DNA of 15,530 bases, from positions 1 through 15,530 of the forward strand of contig CALSCQ010000789.1 of the NCBI GenBank assembly GCA_943704525.1, in the 5' to 3' direction. This document shows positions 1 through 7,821 of the stretch, piece after piece. The stretch's first letter is position 1. Every line of letters starts with the position of its first letter. The position numbers were made by a program, and so were the translations under genes. Source of the stretch: Pigoraptor vietnamica. Its lineage: Eukaryota; Opisthokonta; Filasterea. The notes under the pieces are model-generated. The model saw nothing but the letters and a program-made list of their open reading frames with translations. It made no database searches and was not told where the DNA came from.

Positions 1-393
1 CGTCGTCGAGCGACATGCTTATACATCTCCGCTCTCCACGCCCCAGGGTGCATCCACGCCTTCTTCGTGATTGCCACGTACCCTCCGGAGCCCGTCTACG
101 TCGCCGAATTGCCGGGCGCACCCGTCGTTATCGTGCAGCAGCAGCCACCGGCGCCGCCCTCCCACCAAGGCACCCCTCGCGCACACTACGGCACGAACAT
201 GGAGTCCCAACCGTTCTATTCGCCCGGCGGCCACTACCACAGCAAGCCGCCGCAGCCGCCGCAGCCAACTTTGTACGGGCAGTACGCGCAATATGGCGGG
301 CAACCGTCCTACTCCGCGGGCGCGCCACCGCAGCAGCAGCCGTATTTCCCGCCACCGCAAGGAGATGCCCCGCCGTCGTATGGGACGTCATGA
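1..393 (+). CDS. Pmp3/UPF0057-like small membrane protein, C-terminal part with Pro/Gln/Tyr-rich tail (5' end outside window)
   Basis: The frame is open from base 1 to a TGA at 391-393. Its first recognisable stretch, around 40-75, reads PGCIHAFFVIA. This resembles the second membrane segment of Pmp3/UPF0057 proteins (PG-x-IHA-x-YVI), tiny two-helix plasma-membrane proteins linked to membrane potential and salt or cold stress. The pyrimidine-rich run ending in CAG at about 46-48 could be a splice acceptor just before the GCIHA codons, which would place the first helix on an upstream exon outside the window. After the helix come about 100 residues rich in Pro, Gln, Tyr and Gly, with QQQPP, PPQPPQP and QQQPYFPPP runs. 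Such a tail would be cytosolic and disordered. Many Pmp3 proteins are only 50-60 residues, so the tail is unusual. The family call rests on one short motif; the coding frame is safer than the family. Confidence 0.6.
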   Translation, partial: RRRATCLYISALHAPGCIHAFFVIATYPPEPVYVAELPGAPVVIVQQQPPAPPSHQGTPRAHYGTNMESQPFYSPGGHYHSKPPQPPQPTLYGQYAQYGGQPSYSAGAPPQQQPYFPPPQGDAPPSYGTS

Positions 394-551
394 CGCCGCA
401 GGCTCAAGACGGTCGTCGCCTCGATGGTCCGAATACACGCAAAGCGCACATACACCTTAGGGATGGGAGTGATGCAGCTTTAGTCGCACACGGCTGAACC
501 CGCAGCCATTTTGCCATTCACTCTATCGGAGCAAGTCCTCTTGCGCCCGCG

Positions 552-2186
552 TCAGTCGTCGTCGGAATCGCCCGACGTTTTCCGCGGAGCGAGAAACCCC
601 GCCCACTTTGAATTCGAACGCGCCTGCGCGGCCGCAAGGGCAACTGCAGCACCGTTTGGTTGACCCCGTAGTGACAACGTAACACTTGGACGGAACGCGT
701 CGACAGGGGCGCACGCAGAACTCTGCGAGCGCAAAGGAGCACGTGCAGGCGCCGGTCCCGCTACACTCAGAGCTCCGTCACCCTTTTCCACAGACAGCGT
801 CGCCACACTCCGCAGCGACACAAACGCGCTGCTATTGTTCGTGCGATCGTCGCCGTCGTCCAAGTCCTCCCAAGCCTCGAACGGCTCAAATTTAGGTCCC
901 CGCAACGACGAAGCAACGCACGGGGTGTGGCCGTTGGCCAACGCCGTCGAAGCAGCGCACGGCGTGGCGGATGCGCCAGCTGCGAAGGCAGTCGACACAC
1001 CGTGCGAGGCGTGTCCAGATACGCCCACCGGCGCAGCGCTCGTTGGGGGCGCGTAACTCTTCGCAGGCGCGCGCACAATCGCACTGCGCGTGACACTGTT
1101 GGCGCCGTCCCACGCGTTCTCTGAGCCCTCCCTGCGTCGCTTCGCCGGTAGCCACTCGTCGCCGCCGCTAGTCCCATTGTCGCGTAATTGCTGGTCACGT
1201 GCCCGAGACCGGTGAACTTGCTGAGGAAAGTCGGAGTCGCAGTCACTCGCATGCACGCGCTCCTTCGTGCGTCGCTCTTGCTGGCGGTCCGTTCTTCGTC
1301 TCAGCGCACTCCCGCGACCACCTCTCCCCCGTGTGGCGATCGGACGCACGGTCGTAAAGCGAGGGTCGTCTTCGTCGTCAATGTCGTTCTGTCGCGACGT
1401 AAGGCGAATACGGGCGAGGATGGTAGCAGAATGAGAACGAGGAATGACACAAAGACACGCTGATGCGCCTACACGCACACTATCTACACAGCGCACGCAC
1501 GCGCACACATACGCACCATGCGAGTGGCGCCCGTCGTTGCTGACGCCGCGAAAGCCGCCCACTTACTCTGCCCACGCGGCCTTTCGCCCTGCGGCCACAA
1601 ACCATAAACACTTTCGCACGGATAAAGTTCGGTTCAGCACGCAAAACGCACCGTCGCCTCGTCCACGCAAGCGCCGTCGTCGGCATACCCTTCGTTGAGA
1701 GGGCTGTCGATCTCGTTCGGCCACTCTTCATTGTCTTGGCTGAACTCCAACACAGCGCGACCGACTTCTGCGGCGGCGCCGAGCGTTCGCCAGTTCAACT
1801 CCTGCACGACCGCTCGACAGTGCGGCGCAGCACCCTCGGCGAATGTCTGCGTGCGAGTGCAGGCCATAGCCGTTGCGGGCGTCAACCGTGAGTGCACACA
1901 CATATATAACAACCTGAGTGTGATAGCAGTATGCATACGAGGCGCCCACAGGGGAGTCGCCGACGGACCTTGCGCACGGACTGCTTTAAGCCGCACAGCT
2001 TGCAAGACCACTTCCTGTCCTTCTTGACCTTACGAAGTCAAAGTGGGGTCGCAGAGGTAATGAGCCGCGATGCCACCAAGTCCAATCGCACGGATGTGCA
2101 CACAAACTCGCACTCGGCCGCACCTGGTGCACTTGGAAGGCAGCGCATGCGTCCGCGCAGCAGCGCACGGCCATGAACGTCTGCAT
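552..2186 (-). CDS. MRNIP: MRNIP-like protein (MRN complex-interacting protein, formerly UPF0544/C5orf45), four exons
   Basis: My model has exons 2186-2124, 2028-1969, 1846-1652 and 1388-552 (about 384 aa), with introns of 95, 122 and 263 nt, all phase 0. Residues 8-41 hold RCC-x3-C, then FQVHQ-VKKDRKWSCKLCG-LKQS, followed at 42-59 by TFAEGAAPHCRAVVQELN. As I recall the family, this follows the MRNIP N-terminus order: RCC..C, FQxHQVKK, KWTCKxCGxKQS, YGEGSGADCRRHVQKLN. The Cys pairs (9/10/14 and 30/33) suggest a zinc-binding knuckle. The long last exon is acidic, then basic (KRRRE near the middle) and Ala/Ser/Pro-rich, so probably disordered. It ends with SKWAGFL (367-372) and an acidic DSDDD, like the conserved KWxxFL element of the family. 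MRNIP binds MRE11-RAD50-NBS1 in the nucleus and supports DNA-damage signalling and fork protection. The second intron's donor (GTCCGT) and first intron's acceptor (AAG) are weak. An inner ATG at 2174 is an alternative start. Confidence 0.72.
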
Positions 2187-2663
2187 GTCACCGGGCGCTT
2201 GTTGGACATGTGTTTCAGTTTGCCGCCGCTCGCCGCCCGAGCTCAGTCACCGCAAAGACGCTTGTACATGCAGTGGGTTTAAGTGGCTGTTAGGGAGCGG
2301 GGAGAGAAGAGTTATTCGTCGGGATGACACTATCGAAAGTACGGGCAGGAATACGCTCAGTCTTCCAAAACTGAACCGACACTGAGTACTGACTTTTGTG
2401 GGGCCGATTGAGTGGTAACCAGCCAGCAGTAACAAATGTACTGGGGCCGGCTGCTCTAAGAGCTGTGAGTTGTCGCCGGGTGACCTTCACTGCGGCGTCG
2501 CCTACCCTCCCACACACGCGAGTCGGCTAGTGCCGTGCGCCCCCGTGCAGCGGCCAGTCGTTAACACCGGCCGGTTTCATTCCAGTTACGCTCACCTATC
2601 ACACTGACATATGACTGACGTCGACTGGACGGCACCCAGCGACCCACATCACATGCCGTGCAC

Positions 2664-2713
2664 AGGGCCTAACACGCACAATAGGTGGTCACCCCAAAGG
2701 GCCCAACACGCGC
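2664..2713. repeat. Two near-identical 16-bp direct repeats
   Basis: The elements AGGGCCTAACACGCAC (2664-2679) and AGGGCCCAACACGCGC (2698-2713) match at 14 of 16 positions, 34 bp apart. The second copy forms most of the left arm of the palindrome at 2699-2724, so the palindrome may have arisen by mutation of one copy. Confidence 0.6.
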
Positions 2714-2724
2714 GTGTTCGGCCC
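2699..2724. terminator. 26-bp near-perfect palindrome 3' of the F-box/ankyrin gene, possible hairpin transcript end
   Basis: Left arm GGGCCCAACACGC (2699-2711) pairs with right arm GCGTGTTCGGCCC (2712-2724) at 12 of 13 positions; the central 14 bases (2705-2718) are a perfect palindrome. It lies about 92-117 nt beyond the stop codon of the minus-strand F-box/ankyrin gene. Palindromic hairpins at transcript 3' ends are known in giant viruses of amoebae. A role as a transcript end here is inference from position; it could equally be a protein-binding site. Confidence 0.4.
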
Positions 2725-2815
2725 TATGGCCCAGGGACACATCTAACAAGACACTGAGCGGAAGTCTAATGAATTTCAGCCGAATTTCGTTCATTTTGAG
2801 CAGTCAACAGCGCCA

Positions 2816-5053
2816 CTACATTAACAGACACCATCTGTGCCAACTCCTGGCCAGCAATGGCACCACAAAGTCGCCCGCAGAGAGCCGTTCCGAGGCCCAC
2901 TTCCATGCAACCGTTTCGTCCATGCCGTAGTTTCGCACCTCCTCGCGCGAAGGCAAAATGAGAGGCACTCTGAATGCAATGGCCGCCCTCAGCGCGTTCG
3001 AGTCGCATTCAGCCGAGAGCCGTAATAAACAATCCATTTCGACGGGGCGCTCGACGAGCTCCACGCCCAGACGCCGCTCCAACGACAACAGCGCACGAAC
3101 GCTCACGTGAAGCGGCGGCCACGGAAAACGATTATTGCCGCGCGCATGCCGCTCCCGCAACCTGAAATAATTAAGCCTCAGCCGTTTCTTCGAAGAATGG
3201 GGATGGTTCGACAGCAGAGTGTACCAAAACTGCTCGTCGCAGACGAAATCGAGCGAGTTCCAGAAAATCTCGATGCACCGCTCGAAGCACGCCGGCTCGT
3301 TTTCCTCAAACCATCGCACAAACTCCATGCGTTCATTCCGCACGCACGCGACGAGTGCGCTGGCACACTCTCGGTCGCGTTGCGAAGGACCGCCGGGGAG
3401 GCGCGCGAGAGCATAGTGGAACACGCGCCACCGCCGCCCCTTGCACGCTGCTTCGAGCGACACGTAGAGGCCCGGTATGCGACGGTCGATCATTTGAGCC
3501 AAGCGAAAGTGACCCTTCCGAATGGCCATGTCGAGCGCATAGCTCAAGACAAAGGGCCGCAAACGCTCATCCAGCTTCGTCGAAAAAAAGCCATGCGCAT
3601 CTCTCACGGGCGTCATTCGAGTGTTTACGTCGATCATGTACGACAGCACCTCGTAGTGACCCTTCTCTGCCGCAGCAGTAGCCGCGTCTGCAGCCCGGCA
3701 AATCCAATTCTCCGTCCACCAATACTTCACATCAAAGCGCTCGCAGAGGTATCGCAGTGTCGCAGCGTCGCCCTTTCTAGACGCCTCGTAGATCATTTCA
3801 CCAACTGCATCCCACTCTCCGCTCAGCTCATAAAAGTCCGTGTACAAGCGCTCCACTGCTTTCAGCCGCGGCACAGACACCAAACTGTCAACCCAGTTTT
3901 CCCAAAGCCAATTCAAGTCAATGCCGTCCACCAGACCCTCGGCGCGACACCACTCGACAGCATCCGCAGCCCCTTCGAGAATGAGTTCATGCAGTACGTT
4001 GCACCACTCCTCCGACTCGCAGGACGACGCAAGAGCCCTTGCCGTCTCAAAGTCGCCCCTGAGCAAGAAGCGCGCGAGTGCCGAACCGCCCTTGGCGCCC
4101 TCCTGCATCACGCTATACACGACATCCTCGGCGTCAGCATTGGCCTCCGTCCGCTTGAGCCCGTGCTCACGAAGCCTCGCAATCACCGCCGCGTCGGTGG
4201 CCCGGTTTGCGTAATCCGAGCGGCGCTCCTGCGGCATGCACTCGAGCGCCACAGGCGACCGCGCGAGGGCGAGGTCGATCAGCACAGAACCGCACCCTCT
4301 CACACACGCGCCCGTGCGAAAGAGAACGTCGGCCATCGCATGCTTGTCCATACGGCGCACGCACTCGTCGAAGACGGCATCAAAGACAGAGGGGCACTGG
4401 TTATAAACCGCCATCGACGCCGCCAGCGACGCATGCAAGTCGTAACCGTCGCACGCAAGGGGAAGGAGCAGCCGCACGTGGTCGACGTCTCCCCTGCGCA
4501 CGGCACTCCTCACGACAAGGTGGGCCACTTCGGCGAGAAAGCCCCGCGCTTCATCGAGCATGAAGAGCACCTGCGCCCGCGTGAGCTTTGTCCAAACCGA
4601 CGCGCAGCGCTCGCCATAATACCGCACATAATCCGTCTCGCAAGTACCGTCCCAAACCGAGTTGCACTTCTCATAATAATACCCTGTGACAAAGTCGCGC
4701 ACGGACGTGCGGAGAAGGCGCAGGAACATGTCCCACTGGCCGTGTGCCGCGGCGCCATCCAGCGCCCTGTTCGAGCACCGCGACACGGGGCCGCACTTCG
4801 CGTCGTCCTCCAGCAGCAAACGAACGAGATCAAAGTGGCCGCACTCCGCAGCCCTGTCGATGTCCCACCAGCCGTAGGCGCGGTACTTGCTGAGGTCGCC
4901 CACGACGCACTCGTTGACGGTGGCGTGGATGCGGTTGAAAAAATCCCACAGGCGCAGGCACGTCACGCGGAGATTGCCGATGTCCGTGAGCGAGAACCCG
5001 CCGACCCTCACGAGGTGGACGAGGACCTCTTCAGAGAGGGAGAGGAGCGACAT
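2816..5053 (-). CDS. Intronless F-box/ankyrin-like repeat protein, 745 aa
   Basis: This is one uninterrupted frame from ATG 5053 to a stop at 2816. Residues 1-45 (LSLSEEVLVHLVRVGGFSL, then a Leu/Cys/Trp pattern ending LRLWDFF) look like a divergent F-box, the segment that binds Skp1 in SCF ubiquitin ligases. Many degenerate ankyrin-type helix pairs follow, for example WDIDRAAECGHFDLVRLLLE (63-82), RALDGAAAHGQWDMFLRLL (96-114), LVVRSAVRRGDVDHVRLLL (179-197), MIYEASRKGDAATLRYLCE (420-438), AAEKGHYEVLSYMID (461-475) and ALDMAIRKGHFRLAQMID (506-523). The C-terminus is less repetitive and Arg/Trp-rich. The layout matches the F-box plus ankyrin families that are abundant in Pandoravirus-like giant viruses and in amoebae. 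A substrate adaptor for ubiquitination is the family expectation; no substrate can be seen. It has no introns, while five genes in the window are spliced. It is divergent from the PINCH gene across 268 bp. Coding status is strong, domain naming moderate. Confidence 0.82.
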   Translation of the reverse strand: MSLLSLSEEVLVHLVRVGGFSLTDIGNLRVTCLRLWDFFNRIHATVNECVVGDLSKYRAYGWWDIDRAAECGHFDLVRLLLEDDAKCGPVSRCSNRALDGAAAHGQWDMFLRLLRTSVRDFVTGYYYEKCNSVWDGTCETDYVRYYGERCASVWTKLTRAQVLFMLDEARGFLAEVAHLVVRSAVRRGDVDHVRLLLPLACDGYDLHASLAASMAVYNQCPSVFDAVFDECVRRMDKHAMADVLFRTGACVRGCGSVLIDLALARSPVALECMPQERRSDYANRATDAAVIARLREHGLKRTEANADAEDVVYSVMQEGAKGGSALARFLLRGDFETARALASSCESEEWCNVLHELILEGAADAVEWCRAEGLVDGIDLNWLWENWVDSLVSVPRLKAVERLYTDFYELSGEWDAVGEMIYEASRKGDAATLRYLCERFDVKYWWTENWICRAADAATAAAEKGHYEVLSYMIDVNTRMTPVRDAHGFFSTKLDERLRPFVLSYALDMAIRKGHFRLAQMIDRRIPGLYVSLEAACKGRRWRVFHYALARLPGGPSQRDRECASALVACVRNERMEFVRWFEENEPACFERCIEIFWNSLDFVCDEQFWYTLLSNHPHSSKKRLRLNYFRLRERHARGNNRFPWPPLHVSVRALLSLERRLGVELVERPVEMDCLLRLSAECDSNALRAAIAFRVPLILPSREEVRNYGMDETVAWKWASERLSAGDFVVPLLARSWHRWCLLM

Positions 5054-5321
5054 GGGTCACGGTACTTCCCCTGGACATGGCTGGTTTTAGCGGTGGAAAA
5101 GTTATGTTTGCGTAAAAGAAACGGGCGCTGCCGGGTTCGTCAACCGGTCGGGAAAAGTGGCGCAATCGGAATCGTTTTCCGTTACGATGTTTATCGACTG
5201 AGGAAAAGCCGCCGACTACTGAACCTCTTTTATTGGCGTCGTTGCGCTTGTCACAGGCTGCGTGAAGTTGCGGGGAGACCTCTCTGGAATAGCGCTCAAC
5301 GGTGCTGCGTCCGTTTGCGTC
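5054..5321. promoter_or_regulatory. Divergent promoter region of F-box/ankyrin and PINCH genes with three GGAAAAG motifs
   Basis: These 268 bp separate two start codons that point away from each other. GGAAAAG occurs at 5095-5101, 5151-5157 and 5202-5208, spaced 56 and 51 bp, with an inverted TTTTCC at 5175-5180. This part is more AT-rich than the flanking coding DNA, as expected for promoter DNA. No clear TATA box is present. The motif's function is inference. Confidence 0.45.
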
Positions 5322-7103
5322 ATGGCGGCGACGTGCGACCTCTGCACCGAAATCTTTGGCCCTGCGGAGCAGATTATCAACGCGAGCGGAAAGCGGTGGC
5401 ACCAGCGGTGCTTTGTGTGAGTACGGCGCTCCGCTATGGGGTTTTTGCGTGAGGAAATGTGCCTACGCAGTCGTTGTTTACATCATTGGCCCCCTCGCCA
5501 TCCGATTTTCGCACACGCAGTTGCGCGCAGTGTTTCCAGCCGTTTAAGGATGGGATGCACTACGACAACGAGGGCCGCTGTTACTGCGAGAGCGACTACA
5601 TGACGCTGTTTGGGCCGCGCTGCGCCGGCTGCAACCAGTTCATCACGGGCAAGTGCATCACGGCCCTCGACGCAAAGTGGCACCCGGAGCACTTTGTGTG
5701 CGTCGCGTGCAACGCGTCCCTCGCCGGCGGAAGCTTTGTCCGAAAGAACGGAAAGCCCATGTGCAAGCCCTGCAGCAAGGCGTCTGCGCCCGCGAAAGGT
5801 GGGAGTTTATTGCTTTGTCTGTTGCCTCAAATGCCTTCTGCGAGCCGTGTCGTGTGTGTGGCACGGAGTGCGCATGCGGCAGAATCAACGCAATCGTTGA
5901 TTCTATTCTCTTCAGTTTAGGTACTCTCTTTTCTGCGCAAGTGTGCGTGCGTGTGCTAACGAGGGCGTTCGTTGGTGCCTCTGTCGCAGTGGAGCCAAAC
6001 AAGTCGACGTGCGCGCGGTGCAAAGTGCCGATCGAAGGGGACGTCATTACGTTCCTCGGGGAAACATGTCACCCGTACCACTTTGAGTGCGCCACGTGCA
6101 GGGTATGCTCGCAACACGCACATTTACGTACGCACATGCTAATTACGCACGCACGCGCACACGGACGTACAACTTTACGCTCGCACGCACTGACTAGAGC
6201 AACTCATGCACACCACACTCTCAATGCTTCGAGACAGATGCATACCGAAAACGTGTGCACGCTGCACTCTCGCTCATGTCACCTCACGTGTTGTCGCCCA
6301 CATTGCATTACAGACGCCGCTGAACGTGACATGCAAGGAGTACAACGGCAAACTCTATTGCTCGAGAGACTACGAGAAGGTATTGTCCGCCAACTGGAAA
6401 ATCTGTGCGTGTGTTTGTGCGTGTGCGTGTGCGCGTGCGGCGTGCGTTTGTGTATGTGTGTGTGCGTGTGTGCGTGTGTGCGTGTGTGTGTGCGTGTGTG
6501 CGTGTGTGCGTGCGGCGTGCGTTGGTGTGTGTGGTCTTATTTTGGCACTGCTGCGCATCTCATTGCTTTGACCTGTGTGTCCAGGCGCGCGAACAAGTCT
6601 GCGCGGCGTGCAAGAAGGCCATCGACGGCCGTGTTGTTACGGCGCTGAACAAGCTCTGGCACCCCGAGGTTCGATGTCGTTTGACGTGCAAACCTGTTTT
6701 CTGTTTTTTAAAAGGCTTTGCTTTGTGTACTTGCTAATGGGGAACGATTCTTCGGTCGAAAAAAAATCATTGCTGTGTGCGCACAGTTTCGTTGTCCGGC
6801 TTTCACTCCTACACACCTCCCTTTCACCTGCCGTACGCTCACACACTCCTTGTGCGTTGCGTGTGTCTCCACTCGCGCAGCATTTTGTGTGCGCCAAGTG
6901 CGAGCAGCCGTTCTCCGGGTCCAACTACCACGAGCACAAGGGCCTTCCCTACTGCCTGCCGCACTACCGCGCGTTCCAGGACCGCTGCTTCCGCTGCAAC
7001 CAGCAGATCAAGATGGATTGTGGGTGCCGCTCCAATGTCTTGCGCACTCGCGCGTTGCTCCTGGCGTATGCAATGCTGCGCACGCGTGAAACCCTTCCTA
7101 TTA

Positions 7104-7139
<36 letters not shown>

Positions 7140-7404
7140 CGCAAGCCACGCATTACGTTTTCGTCCTATGCTCACACATGCCCTCGCAGCCGTTCTCATC
7201 TTCAACAAGACGTGGTGTTCGGACCACCTGCAGTGCGGCTCGTGCGACGCGCCCATCAACAAATCGACAAAGTTTGTTGAGGTGGACCAGCGCGCCATGT
7301 GCAAGAATTGCTACGACAAGATTGACTCCGAGGCGAAAAAGAAGATCAAAAAATACGACGAAATGGAGAAAAAGATGCGCGAGAAGGACAAGAAGAAAAA
7401 GTGA
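5322..7404 (+). CDS. LIMS1: PINCH family protein (five LIM domains), seven exons
   Basis: Exons are 5322-5416, 5521-5798, 5990-6102, 6314-6379, 6585-6668, 6881-7019 and 7190-7404. They join in frame to 329 aa, close to animal PINCH at about 325. Five LIM zinc modules run in order: LIM1 (C5, C8, H27, C30, C33, C36, C54, D57), LIM2 (66-116), LIM3 (132-181), LIM4 (190-240) and LIM5 (248-about 297). A Lys-rich helical tail ending KDKKKK follows. Family hallmarks include [10 protein letters not shown] in LIM1 and [20 protein letters not shown] in LIM4. LIM5 has WCSDH where other LIMs have WHxxH/C, an oddity shared with animal PINCH. In animals LIM1 binds the ankyrin repeats of integrin-linked kinase and, with parvin, forms the complex that links integrins to actin. 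LIM domains are split mostly inside the zinc modules. Introns 4 and 6 carry UG- and CA-rich tracts. The 3' end is duplicated downstream. The symbol follows the animal orthologue. Confidence 0.93.
6404..6534 (+). repeat. Degenerate (GT/GC)n tract in PINCH intron 4
   Basis: About 130 bp of almost pure alternating purine-pyrimidine sequence (GTGTGC-type units) fill most of intron 4 (6380-6584). The phrase GTGCGGCGTGCGTT occurs near both ends, suggesting internal duplication. Such sequence can adopt Z-DNA, and in RNA it gives a UG-rich tract. Confidence 0.85.
7105..7134 (+). repeat. (CA)15 microsatellite in PINCH intron 6
   Basis: An uninterrupted run of fifteen CA units lies in intron 6 (7020-7189), about 55 bases before the acceptor at 7188-7189. 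Confidence 0.95.
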
Positions 7405-7607
7405 GGGGCTCCTCACGTGAGCGACTATTTGGCGAACGAACCGAATATAAATATGCGCCCAGAAACAGACGCCAATGAAATGGAGAAGAAGGTGCGCGAG
7501 AAGGACAAGAAGAAGAAGTGAAGGGGGCTCTCGAGGGGCTCCTCACGTGAGCAACTATTTGGCGAACGGACGCACCTTCGTGTGCGAATATGAATATGTG
7601 CCAACGA
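7360..7607 (+). repeat. Tandem duplication of the PINCH C-terminal codons plus 3' flank
   Basis: Copy A (7360-7476) starts inside the last coding exon at GAAATGGAG and includes the PINCH stop (7402-7404). Copy B (7477-about 7607) repeats the same order: GAAATGGAGAA, Lys-rich codons, TGA (7519-7521), GGGGCTCCTCACGTGAGC, ACTATTTGGCGAACG, then CGAATAT.AATATG. The start-to-start period is 117 bp. Copy B carries about 13 extra bases just after its TGA. A faint third start (GAATTGGAGAAGGAAG) follows at about 7606. Differences inside the coding-like part are mostly AAA to AAG. The perfect palindrome CTCACGTGAG (containing CACGTG) lies in each copy. Confidence 0.85.
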
Positions 7608-7821
7608 ATTGGAGAAGGAAGCCGCAATTAGAAGTAGAAGAAGAGAGTGCGGTACCCGAAAGACTATCTGTCGTTCAGCGAAGGCACATCCAAACGTCCA
7701 CATAATAACATTGGAGTGAAGCGAAGGGAAGCGAACCCTCGAGTTTCTCATCCCGCCCGGAAACGTTGGCCGGTGTCTCAAAATGCACTCCACCCAAGGA
7801 CAGGTAAGGCAAGAACATGCT
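7522..7821. other. Convergent intergenic region between PINCH and the dehydratase gene
   Basis: Apart from the end of copy B of the PINCH 3' duplication (to about 7607), I see no gene or signal here. The stretch is purine-rich on the plus strand from 7610 to 7660. It must contain the 3' untranslated ends of both convergent genes; no AATAAA lies in a fitting place for either. Confidence 0.55.

Larger units (their letters stand above)
2187..2815. other. Intergenic stretch between MRNIP-like and F-box/ankyrin genes
   Basis: It holds the upstream region of the MRNIP-like gene (right of 2186) and the 3' flank of the F-box/ankyrin gene (left of 2816), both on the minus strand. I see no credible exon: short open frames here show no family motif. 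The only clear structure is the repeat and palindrome at 2664-2724, listed separately. Confidence 0.6.

Noticed and set aside
15-497. A 160-codon plus-strand frame overlapping the Pmp3-like tail
   Set aside because: Arg/Ala-rich composition typical of a shifted frame over Pro/Gln codons; no motif.
1903-1908. TATATA box 40 bp upstream of an ATG at 1867 (minus strand), as a promoter for a shorter gene
   Set aside because: The sequence falls inside the second intron of the MRNIP-like gene once the zinc-knuckle exons at 1969-2186 are recognised; the ATG at 1867 is intronic.
3107-5452. A 781-codon open frame on the plus strand opposite the F-box/ankyrin gene
   Set aside because: It is aligned codon-to-codon antisense to the real gene, so it only reflects the rarity of TTA, CTA and TCA codons in GC-rich coding DNA. 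It has no domain, is rich in Arg/His, and runs into the first PINCH exon in a wrong frame.
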